Positions 23,591 through 33,328 of a DNA stretch of 64,000 nucleotides are shown here, one piece after another. Positions within the stretch are counted from its first letter, which is position 1. Each line of letters begins with the position of its first letter. The translations under genes and the position numbers were made by a program. Source of the stretch: Chrysemys picta bellii (lineage: Eukaryota; Chordata; Testudines; Emydidae); the NCBI RefSeq assembly GCF_011386835.1, contig NC_088804.1:33467549-33531548 (forward strand), given 5' to 3'. The notes beneath the pieces were generated by a model. It did not search any database and was not told the DNA's origin. It saw only the letters and a program-made list of their open reading frames with translations.

Positions 23591-24739
23591 TTATAAGAAT
23601 AAAATACATTTAAATCTTCCAAAAACATTGTCCCATACTGAATGTCCATTCCCTCAGGTACATCATGTAATCCAGACCCTCTGCAACAGGATGGAAGTGC
23701 ATTAAACACAAATCTCAACCCTCTTAAAGGCGCTACAAACTACCTCACCCATTCCCAGCCCAGAAGTCTAATCCATGCCTCTTGCAATCTCCAAGCCAGC
23801 CTCTTCACTCTCAAGCCCCTATTTTATCTCTGGGGACGCCACCCAGAAGGAGGCGTCTAAGAAATAACTCCTCTTGGACTGCCAAAGACCCTCTAAGAAA
23901 GAGACCTTTATAGCTGGAGGCTTAGCTCAGAGAGCCCAAGGGTGTACCACATTTTCTTATTGCCTCTTCTGAATACAAACGTCTTTACCAAGAAACCAAG
24001 CTGCTTTTTTAGCTTCTTTAACCCAGAAGTAGCTACCCGATCACATTTTGAATATGCAAAGTGCTTTGTTTGCTTTATGATTAAAATCGCTGAACAAGGC
24101 GGTGGAAAGAAAGTGGACCAATGCCGTGTTCAAAAGTCCTGAAGCATTGCTCATTATAACAAAGAGTGCTGAGACTTGGAACTGTTATTGAAGGGCCAGC
24201 ACACCTTTTTACATTCCTATGTAACTTAAATGAGGGGAAAGCAGTATCAGACACTCCATGAAATAAAACAGGTTAAGATCAGGTTTCATGTTGCCTCATG
24301 TCTTTTGTGTTTTCTACATCCCAGTAGTAAAAGGCAAAACCTTAGCAACAAGGAAACATTATCACCATTTATTCAATAATCTACATCCTGATTATTAGCA
24401 GACTGGTTTTCCTAGTGCTGGTTTTCCTAATCTTATGCTGAGTTACAAAGATGGTCTGGAAGACAGCACAGACAACGGATGCTGAATTACTGAAAATCTG
24501 ATTTCAATTACGTTATAATACTTTAAAATAATCTTATAAACTTTCAAAAATCATATACTACCAGCGTTGCCCTGGGTCTAAAATTTTTCTGTCTCAGGAA
24601 TCCGGATTGAAGATGAGTTTACGTCATATGATAAATAAAAAGAATTTGATTAATACTAAGGGGTAAATTAAGCACATCTATCCATATCACATTTGGGCCA
24701 ATTCTAGCCTCCTTAGTCAAGCTAAGCAGTACCTTAGGC

Positions 24740-24965
24740 TTGGATCCTGCAATAACTGATGCATGTGTTTAACTTTAACTTCAGCTCCAATTTGACTACA
24801 ATAGGACCACTAAAGTGCTTAATGTTATGTGTACATGTAAGAGCTTGTCTACATGGGGAAATTTACCAGAAAGAATACAGGTATAATTATATAGCTTTAG
24901 TATTACTGGTATAACTCCCTGTATAGACACTTTTATTCCAGAATAAGGGTGCCTTTTTCCTGTTA
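24740..24965. repeat. Two adjoining ancient repeat fragments
   Basis: About 24740-24840 contains GGATCCTGCAATAACTGATGCATGTGTTTAACTTTAA followed by ATAGGACCACTAAAGTGCTTAATGTT, the degenerate palindromic family also at 41593-41762. About 24841-24965 begins GAGCTTGTCTACATGGGGAA and contains inverted GGTATAA/TTATACC pieces, the layout of 'TGTCTACAC' MITEs. Both are badly decayed. Confidence 0.4.
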
Positions 24966-25045
24966 TACCACATATCAAAGGAACACGGGCAATGGCAATG
25001 CTCACATAGTAACTTCATGTACTTTGTGACCACCTACACTCCTTG

Positions 25046-25261
25046 TGTAATGCCGATAGACCCCGGTCGTCGGCGGGCGGGATTGAACTTGGGGCCTCTG
25101 GAGCTTAGTGCATGAGCCTCTACTGCATGAGCCAAAAACCAACTGGCTGTTCGCTAAGGCGGTAGCGCAGACTCATTAATCTCTCTGTCTCTCTCTCTCT
25201 AAGTGGCCTTGGTGCCACTAGGTGGGACAGAACATCACACCCAGGAGGTGTGTGGGTTACA
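25046..25261 (-). mobile_element. tRNA-like SINE repeat with pol III-like segments on both strands
   Basis: A 216-bp element beginning TGTAA and ending TTACA. On the minus strand there is a tRNA-like stretch with an A-box-like TGGCTCATGCAGTAGAGG (from 25134 down) and a B-box-like GTTCAATCCC (25088-25079). On the plus strand, TTCGCTAAGGCGGTAGCGCAGACTCATTAATCTC (starting at 25150) also resembles a tRNA-Lys 5' half. A (CT)n tract lies at 25181-25200. No clear target duplication was found. I recall it as frequent in turtles; the exact family is unsure. Confidence 0.6.
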
Positions 25262-26503
25262 CCTGTTCAGGCAAAACGCCCAGGATGACAATCTATATCT
25301 GGCTCTTGACTGTATGAATAGGGGTCAAATTCAATCCCAATCAAGATTACCATTGTCAGTGGGAAACATAATGAGTCCTTAGACTGCATTTTTCATAAGC
25401 GTCAAAAACGGACAGTTTTAAAAGGAAAAGAAGCCACGTATTAGATTTAAAAACAATTCATTGCAAATCATTTCATGGAGCAAAGGTACTGCCATATGAA
25501 ATTCCATTAATCCATCACAGTTGAAAGGTTAGTAAGACATGCATACATCAGAAATGCTTTAGGCTGAGGTTTGGAATGGTCTATGCAGTTCCCTTTCAGG
25601 TTTCAGGAACGGAAGTAAGTAATAATTAAATAAAAATAAAAATTGAACTAAGCTGTAAATCAAAGCAACGTAGGTAACTTCCATAACTTATTACATAGTT
25701 CCATAGTTTGCTACTGGCCAGTACATACAATTCAAATAATTAGAGTGGCTTTGCCTACTTGGGGTCTAAACAAATTGGGTAGTTCATAGTTCTTTGCAGA
25801 GGGGTGTGTGTGGTGGAAACAACCTATATGCAACGGTTTATGATAACATAAATTGCACTGATTTACTTGGCAAGTCTATACAATAGCCTGACCAGGGTTC
25901 AAAGCCAAATGCTGAAACCTGGCCCCAGACGTTATTTAACACAAAACCACAAAAATCTCTAAACCTCAAACTGGCATGTCTCACCAAAAAGGTGATGATT
26001 TAAATCCACTACATTTCACACAGAGTAAACAAACTGCCGAAACTTGGTCTTTAACCAGTGTTTGGAGCAGCCTTCAAATTGCAGGGTCTGAGATGGAAGA
26101 GCGTTCATCCAGAGGCCACCACAACCGGTCTGGGTCCAAATAGATATAAACAACCAATGTGAATGGTGCAGCTGCCTCGTTATTATATTCAGCTGGCCAG
26201 AAACATATTTTATGTCTTGATGACGTTGTGAACAAGTGACGAGGAAAGCAGTTGCCCATTGTATGGTTTTTAAGATTATATTTCCCAAACATTTCTTTTT
26301 TAAAGTGGTGAGTAAATAATAAAACAAAAGAACTAATTGTACTGAAGATATTCCTCAGCTGTAACTTCAGCTATTGATTGTTATAGTCTAAGTTATTGAT
26401 GAGCAGTGAAAATAACTTTAAAACCTCAAATATTTAATAGCCTTTAAGGAAAGCCACATTCCGCCAACAGAGACGATTGTGTGGTATCCCATGACAAATG
26501 TAA

Positions 26504-26612
26504 GGCCCCAATCCTGTACATGCTTATACACGAGTAACTTTATGCATGTGAGTAATTCCATTAAACTCAGTGGGTTGACTCATGTGCATAGGCATTTGAA
26601 GGATTGGGGGCC
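26504..26612. repeat. 109-bp imperfect palindromic MITE
   Basis: The termini GGCCCCAATCCTGTACATGC and GGATTGGGGGCC (preceded by GCATTTGAA) are inverted copies. Inner pieces ATGCATGTGAGTAATTCC and GTTGACTCATGTGCAT continue the symmetry. It is the least decayed member here of a family also recognisable at 24740-24840 and 41593-41762. Confidence 0.6.
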
Positions 26613-27294
26613 TTCCTCCTGCAATTTCCCCACACAGCTAGATCACTGTGCAATGGGGCTGTGTGTGAGCTAGGAGTCTATCTGCCCTCAGAGGAACTTG
26701 CATGATCAGGGTCTAAGTGGTAGCATTTTAATGATATGCTTTTGTGTATACGATTAAAAACATTGAAAACCAGGCGGGAACAAGCAAGAGTTGGGCCCAA
26801 ACCAAACACCTTGGTCTGAATTTGCAGTTCAAACCTTTTTCAGTCATGTGTAAGCTTTTCAGACCATGACTTTTTATACGTTGGAGCTACACCTAGCACA
26901 ATTGAGCCCTTTTCCGAGTGGGGGCTCGGGGCACTACTTGGGCTTAAATACTTAAGAATAATGAATACAAACATCAGATCTCGACACCCAGAAACTGTGG
27001 AACTCAAGAGCACTTTGGGGTGGCTGGTATGAAAAGGGGGAGTGGAGTCAGTGGAGTTACTTTGGAGTTGGCCCAAGGAACTAGCATCTGCAGACCCTGG
27101 ATTTTAATGCAGTCTCATCTGTGCTATTAACACTCAGCAGCAAGGATTTTGTGATTCTTCTTAAAACCTTTTGACTGAGGGAAGTAAAATGAGAGAGGGA
27201 CCTCATATCATCACTTCTGCTGGTGTACATTTGTCATAGTATCAACAACAAGCACAAGCTTGACTGCAATCACTTTTGGCTTCCTCCTGTGTCT

Positions 27295-27430
27295 GAGGTC
27301 AATGGGAGTTTTGCCATTAACTTCATTGAGAAATGGATTGGACCCTTAAAACTTTCAAAGACTGATCCAAAGACCATTGAAGTCCATGGAAAGACTCCCA
27401 TAAATGTCAGTGGGTTTTGAGTCGGGCCAT
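27295..27430. repeat. Old 'CCATTGACTTCAGTGG'-type repeat fragments
   Basis: GTCAATGGGAGTTTTGCCATTAACTTCA and GACTCCCATAAATGTCAGTGGGTTTTGAGTCGGGCC are each recognisable as diverged copies of a common amniote interspersed repeat. Related scraps are at 33150-33210 and 36161-36230. Confidence 0.45.
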
Positions 27431-28945
27431 AAAGAACACTTCTGTTGGCAGTAGCAAGAAATAACCATTTGCCAGTTATTCGAAAGTTAGGAAAAAGGGC
27501 ATTGGATGGAGATAAAGGGAAATGTAATAAAAGTTTATTTTAAAAAATAATGTTATTTCTAGACTACATTTAACATTTCACAAAAATAATCCAAAAAGGA
27601 TTCCAGAATTTCTTGTAACAGTCTTTCCATTTGCTAATGGAGCAGATATGTTGAATGTGTAATGGGAAATCATAACATGCCCATAATTTAAGCAAACAGT
27701 TAACTGAACAGTTAACATCCACTTTATTAAGGTAGCAGCCTGAAGCAAAAATTGTCAACAACTAATTGTAAAGAAATGATTATTTTTATGTACTATAAAT
27801 AATGGAAAAGACCATATATTAAAAAACAAAGCGGTGTTATGGGATTTAGCAATTTACTTAAAAATCAGGTTTGCTGTAGCAATCAATCACTGATTGTCTA
27901 TCTGTCACAAGTAGGGTTATTAGAAATTTGAACCTTTAGGATAGTCCTCATGTAAGAGGTGCTAACAGAAAACTCTACACCTGCATAGCAATGATTTAAC
28001 CATGGAGCTTTGGATGCAAGAAGAAGGCCATAAAGTCCAATCCTGCTTCCATTGAAATCAATGAGAATGTTGATATTGATTTCAATTAGACCAAATAAAG
28101 CCCATCAGTTGCTGCTATTTACTCAGTGCACAAGACTTAATTTTAATTAAACCAAAGAACAACGTGTATTCTATATTATTGTGACACATACAGTGATGAC
28201 ACACATTCATTTCCGTGTCAGATTTCACTAGAGTAACCATGAAATTTCATGATGACTTTACAGTTACCGCAAGTCAACCTCCACAAATTCTAATTAAATG
28301 ATGAAAACCTGGCTAGCCCCCAAGAGATTGGTTAGTCATTTTAACAACAAAAGCACCACTGAACATATGTCTTAATGTGCTTCTTTTAATTATTTTTTTT
28401 ATTAGTGGTGCAACTTTCTTTCAGTCTTAAAGCTTTGTTGCATCCTGGTTGTTGAGATGAAGTTGAGGTTTAAACATTTCTTACTGAAGAACATCAAAAT
28501 TATACAATAGCACAGCCAAGCTCCAGTTGCTTGCCGGTCCTGTATAGAAAGAATGAACTGAAACGTGCAGTGGTCGGCCACATTATAGCAGTATTTTATG
28601 TTTAAATAATGGTTGGTGGATTTCCTTACATTAACTACATAACACAAATTGATGAGGTGCTCTCAACCAAAGTCATTGCGTTGTTGATCTTTTGCTTAAT
28701 TGGATTTAATCTTGGTTTAGTTTAGTGTAATACTAGGTGGAAACAATTAAATACAATAGTGGAGCAGTTCATCAAACTTAAGGAAGATACATGCTAAGTA
28801 CTCAGATCTGATTCCCCTGAGGGTAAGATGTAAAATTGCAATGATACAGAGTCATACTCTTATTTGTAAACAAAAACTTTCTACTTTCTGTCCTTAGAGG
28901 AAAACAGATGAAGGAGATCAATCAATATATTTGATTAAGCAGTAA

Positions 28946-29023
28946 GGTCAGATCCCTCAGCTGGTGCAAATCAGTGTAGCTTCAATGGAGCTATGTTGAT
29001 TTACACCAGCTGAGAATGTGGCC
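28946..29023. repeat. 78-bp palindromic repeat
   Basis: Near-symmetrical: GGTCAGATCCCTCAGCTGG and GCAAATCAGTGTAGCTTCA on the left are mirrored by GGAGCTATGTTGATTTACACC and AGCTGAGAATGTGGCCC on the right. It would form an extended hairpin. This is the best local example of the family found at 5091, 6605, 42675, 54520 and 55243. Confidence 0.65.
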
Positions 29024-29167
29024 CATTGCTTTAATTTTTATTAAAAGTATCAGATAACATCAATGCAAAGGATTTACAAATTTACAAATTCATAAATTGT
29101 ATCAAAGTACCTATGACTCTTGCTAATAACGGTCTGTCAATTTCCCCCTTCCTTTCCATGTATAGCA

Positions 29168-29467
29168 TGGGTATGTCTGCACTGCAAAGAAAAACCCACA
29201 GCATTGAGGCTCAGAGCCCAGTCAATTGATTTGGGCTCACAGAGCTTTGGCTGTGTGGCTAAAAATAGCAGTGTAGACATTCGGGCTCAGGCTGGAGCCC
29301 AGATTCTGAAACCCAGTGAGGAGGTAGGGCCTTGGAGCCTGGACTCCAGCCTAAGCATTAACGTCTTCGCACTATTTTTAGCCATACAGCTCGTGACCTG
29401 CAAATGCGAGTCAATTCACCTGGGCTCTGATGGTTGTTGTTGCAGGTTTTTCTTTGCAGTGTAGACA
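29168..29467. mobile_element. 300-bp MITE with long TIRs (TATGTCTGCACTGC)
   Basis: The left end GGTATGTCTGCACTGCAAAG and right end CTTTGCAGTGTAGACATA are inverted copies, and the symmetry extends to AAAAACC/GGTTTTT over about 25 bp. Internal GGCTGTGTGGCTAAAAATAG and CTATTTTTAGCCATACAGC form a second inverted pair. Target duplications are not evident, so the superfamily is left open (hAT-like termini possible). A 114-codon frame across it is chance. Confidence 0.72.
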
Positions 29468-30520
29468 TATTTTATGTGGCATGTAGAGGTGGATCCATCT
29501 TTAATTAAAATCCGGGGAGGTTGTTGGGGGACAAACTCACCTAGACTCTAGCTGGCCAGGCGTATTTGTTCGGCACTTATTGTCTCCTCAGATCAAAAGT
29601 CAGTTTATGTGGGTCATGGTCACTAAAGAAGTCCCATTGAAAGTTGCTGGGACTCATCCTCTTACATCATTTAGGTGCTTTTGAAAATGCCATCCAAAAT
29701 CCTCAGTGGTTCCATCTAGGACATATAACATTTGAAGCACATGTAGATCTATCTTTGTCTCTATCAATCAGGAGGAAATGATTGTGGCTAAAAGTGCCAC
29801 CAAAAAGTGCCACCTGTGGGTGGATGGGGTGTTTCTGAACTAGGTCAGAATATTAATTTTAATTTCTGATTTTAATTACAAACTTTCTGTGTTGGTCCCC
29901 AGAATGAAAACAGAAGGGTTTATGCATATGTCCACTGTCTAGCTTTTTCCTATTTCTAATACATCTTGCTGCATTATATTGAACATGAATGTTACCTCCA
30001 CAGATGGAATATTTGAGCATCCTTGGAATTATCCTTGCCAAGCTACTGCAATGGTGAACTGGACCTGAGAAGCACCATTGTTTGTGGTAGTACTGGCTAG
30101 AATTTGCAACAGATTGATGTGTGTCACATGCTTTATGGAGTCTGACTAGGACTTCTACAGACGGAATGATATTTTTTCATGTTTGCGAATAAAGTGGTTC
30201 TCTGCACCACAGTGTAACACTGATCATCAACATTGAACATCCAGAATCTTTGAGTAACTGGCGATGACAGCGCTGCAGACTTTGATATTTCCCCAACCGT
30301 GCTCCCAAGAGAAAGTATTTTATTCAGGCATCTTTGAGGTATTGGGAGTAATGCTCTGGGGTCTGATTTTAAGGGCACTGTGCATGGCCACAGAGTAGAC
30401 TGAAAATGCAAATGCAAGTGACGGAGGAGACAGAGCTCAGAGCCTCAAAGGGAAAAGAGACTTTTAACGGTTTGTTTGTGAGGTAAAGGAATTTAAACTC
30501 ATTTGTAAGAGCCCCCACAA
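29468..30520. other. Unassigned 1 kb
   Basis: No gene or repeat recognised. If the LTR at 30521-30846 is real, 30425-30520 would be its downstream leader on the minus strand, but no gag-like frame follows. Confidence 0.45.
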
Positions 30521-30846
30521 CAGGTTACTTAAGCCACAGTGAAGGAAAAATAGCTCGTGAGTTCGGGGTTCAATAAAAGTCGTCTCACAGCCAGACTCCT
30601 CCGCCCAAAAAGGGATCTTGGTCTCAGCACAGCTACCAAAGTAAGAGACATACAAGATATTACCTGTTTTATACTCTCCTTTATAGAAAAATTTATTCCA
30701 GCTGAACCCAGCCCTATCTCCCTATAGCTGGGTTCCCTGGCAACAATTTCAATGAGGACAGAGACCTGTGGTAGATAGTCTATTCAAGGAGAACATATTA
30801 ACCCTCTTGATGCCAACCGGCCAAGGTCTATACATGCCCCATCACA
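30521..30846 (-). mobile_element. Probable solo LTR remnant of an endogenous retrovirus
   Basis: On the minus strand, about 170 bp of U3-like sequence leads to GGAGAGTATAAAACAGG (a TATA box at 30672-30665). Next comes an R/U5-like segment with GACCAAGATCCCTTTTTGGG. Just beyond, TGGGGGCTC matches the first nine bases of a tRNA-Pro primer-binding site, the type used by many gammaretrovirus-like elements; the rest of the site is diverged. A clear AATAAA is missing after the TATA box, and the TG/CA ends and the target duplication are not certain. No gag, pol or env frame was seen nearby. This is an inert, decayed copy if the call is right. Confidence 0.4.
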
Positions 30847-30944
30847 GCCTCAGATACAAGACTTTAGATACACAAGCAACCCATTAGTCATTAGCAATTT
30901 AATACAGTCCAAAAATAATTATGTGACAACAAACTCAACAAAAT

Positions 30945-31312
30945 TTGCTCTGGGGCACAAGAAGAAGTAGACAAGATTTCCATATTTTTGGAGGAGCATT
31001 TACTGTATTTGAAACAGATGAATTCTGTCTGTTTACATTAACTGCCTCACTATTTGGTCCAATTATTCTTACTACTTCAGCAATCATGTTATGCTTGTTC
31101 AAGAAGAAAGAAATAACAACAGCTTATCTTGTTGAGAGCAAAGAACAAACAGTAAAAAATCACTGGATGCACTTAAGCACTACAGTTGTTGCTATTGTGC
31201 TAAAGAGATGATTCATGTTCTCATAGCAACTAGGGTGAAAGAAAAATGCTCTTCTTCTGAAAAGGATTCTGCTGTAATGGTTAAAGAACACTTGAATAAT
31301 CAAGCCAAGTAG
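30945..31312 (+). pseudogene. Unrecognised membrane-protein-like ORF, frameshifted
   Basis: An 88-codon frame (30945-31211) has a hydrophobic segment around residues 28-50 (CLFTLTASLFGPIILTTSAI), followed by a basic KKKE patch, as in a single-pass or hairpin membrane protein. It stops at 31209-31211. A second frame overlapping the stop (31208-31312) continues with a hydrophilic, protein-like tail containing KEKCSSSEKDSAVMVKEHLN and then TAG. A single-base shift would join the two, so this could be a decayed exon or retrocopy. There is no convincing start codon; the frame opens with TTG. I do not recognise the family, and chance is a serious alternative. Confidence 0.2.
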
Positions 31313-32092
31313 AAGAAGAAAACCTGTTCCCTATAAAATTATTTACACTGAACTGGAAGACATGCTCGATCCTTATACTGAACATTATTCCATATATTTT
31401 TCCAGTTTGTAATGAACAATGTATATTCCATTAAGCTTGTGTAATGGCTAACAATGTCAAATATCGGAAAGCTCCCTAAATAAGGTAAATCTTCCAACCA
31501 ACATCTGTGGCAACTAAACGTTTACAGAGAATAACTAAGGGGGGAGATATCAATATCATATCTTCAAACTCAAACTCTCTGCTATTAAAAGGTATCGAAT
31601 CATTTGCATAAATTATTACTATCAAGTTCATATAATCTGCCCGACATATTCTGCATCTGTGTCCATCCGGCCACAAATAGCAAACACCACATTATTTCTG
31701 GCCCTGCTGTCACACGATGGTCATATGTCACTTTGGTCTCACTGCACGCACATCACAGTCATAGCATATTGCAGAGCATTAGCGGGAATGACAGAAGTCA
31801 GAGTGGACCATGGACACGTTATGCTGACTTCATAGTCTCCGTGCATTGTGATCTTGTCCTCACACACTTAGGTTCACAGTGTTATCACGGTCACAATAAA
31901 TCACAGTTTGTTAGCACATCACTGTCATGTTTTATTCATGCTGAATATGCTTCCCCCCCGCCCCCCAAGCCATGCCTGGCAAAGTGGTTTGTACAAAGCC
32001 ACTTGATAAGTTGCTACAGGCATGGAGGGCAAACTTGCCCTTGATTTGCATTTTAATGCTATCCATTGTGGCCAAGTTTAGTCTCTCAAACA

Positions 32093-32192
32093 TAGGGTGA
32101 CTGTTTTATAGAGATATTTGGGGCTTTTTTATATAGGTGTCTATTACCACCACCCCATCCCAATTTTTCACACTTTCTATCTGGTCATCCTA
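32093..32192. mobile_element. hAT-type MITE (TAGGGTGACCAGA family), TSD CTCAAACA
   Basis: A 100-bp element with ends TAGGGTGACTG and CTGGTCATCCTA, flanked by a perfect 8-bp duplication CTCAAACA (32085-32092 and 32193-32200). It belongs to the same family as 7698-7841 but sits in the opposite orientation and has lost part of the interior between TATAGAG and GGGGC. No coding capacity. Confidence 0.85.
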
Positions 32193-33149
32193 CTCAAACA
32201 TGGCACATTTTTTAGAATTATTAGAATTAGGGATCAATACACCAGAACACTGGTAAGAGATTGATCTTTATTGCCCAACATGAGTCAGCAGGACAAAAGG
32301 TTATATCCTGGCCAGATTGCCATGGTCAGTATCCACCGATTTGAGGGTCTACTGTTAGAATGACCTTCATGGGGGATGACAATAAGGTATCTAAAATTAA
32401 CACTCCTCTCCTTGCTCTGCTTTGACTTTCTTTCCCATCTTCATCCTCTCCCCTACCATGTTACTCTCTTCCATACCCCGTTCTCCTCTTTCTGCTTTAA
32501 GGGCCCTCTCTTGCCATTGATCACTCTACTTTCCTCGAACTATACAAATCTAGCAGACTACTCTGTCACAACTGCTAGGAATCACTGCTTGTGGCAGTAC
32601 CAATTCAGTGTCGCCGGGTTGAGGGCTACTTGGATCACAGCAGCAGCTGTGGGAAGAGGAAAAAAATATTAAATCTCTTGAACTGAGCAGTAGGCAATGA
32701 CTTATTGTGGAAATTAGTAGACCACTGCCCACATTAGGAGAGCTGGAGAGGACACCTTTTAATCTCAGCAAGGTATGTTCCCTTCATGCATTTGACAGTG
32801 TATCCAGCTGATGCCTGACAACTGGCTGCAAGATGGGCTGCAACCTTCATTGCTAAATTTCATTGCAGCTTTGTGCTACAGATCTTGATACGTAAGCAGT
32901 ACAGCGCTCACTAGCGGGCCTTTCATTGTTGGTTTCAGCCAAGCATTGCTCACCCCTTCGATAGCAGCTGATACCAGGGTACCCATGGTCTGGGCACTGG
33001 AGCTCTATTAAAACTCTCAGCTTTAATGCTGGACCGCAGGGTAGGAGAAGGGTAGCTATTCATAGAATTATTGCATCTGTTTATTTTAAAAAAATCCACA
33101 TCTTTCCAGGAATTGTCCAGAAAAAACAGTCTTCATCTGAAGGTCTTTT

Positions 33150-33328
33150 TTTCCCATTGAGGTCAACGAGAGTTTTGCTATTGACTTCAGCAGAGACAGG
33201 ATCAGGAGTTTATCAGCTAACCATATAACTGTAATAGTTGTCCTGATTCTGAACTCACTCCCACTAAAGTAAAGCTACAATGAAGTTACATTAGTGAAAC
33301 ACCAATGTGAGATCAGAATCAGGCCCTA
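33150..33328. repeat. Two ancient interspersed-repeat fragments
   Basis: 33150-33210 reads CCCATTGAGGTCAACGAGAG...TTGACTTCAGCAGAGACAGG. 33241-33328 has inverted ends, TCCTGATTCTGAACTCAC and GTGAGATCAGAATCAGGCCC, with CAATGAAGTTACA between, a small palindromic element of the type also seen at 3950-4045. Confidence 0.5.

Larger units (their letters stand above)
21969..25045. other. 3 kb without a gene, minor repeat scraps
   Basis: AT-rich. Holds a short old-repeat scrap at about 23085-23158 (AATCAATGGAGTTACTCCATATTTACAC), a MIR-like 3' end at 23455-23590 and old repeats at 24740-24965. A perfect-looking local hairpin-rich tract is not present. No protein-like frame. Confidence 0.55.
25262..28945. 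other. 3.7 kb without a gene
   Basis: Unassigned AT-rich DNA apart from the palindromic element at 26504-26612 and an old-repeat fragment at 27295-27430. The 103-codon minus-strand frame at 26016-26327 lacks recognisable motifs and is not called. Confidence 0.55.

Noticed and set aside
25160..25200. Possible functional tRNA-Lys gene
   Set aside because: Only the 5' half resembles a tRNA; the anticodon and acceptor arms do not close and it sits inside a repeat.
30133..30417. 94-codon minus-strand frame downstream of the putative LTR, tested as gag
   Set aside because: No matrix, capsid or nucleocapsid signature and no zinc knuckle.
31604..32044. 146-codon plus-strand frame
   Set aside because: Longest non-LINE frame in the window, but Ser/His/Cys-rich with no domain, signal or codon preference; consistent with chance.
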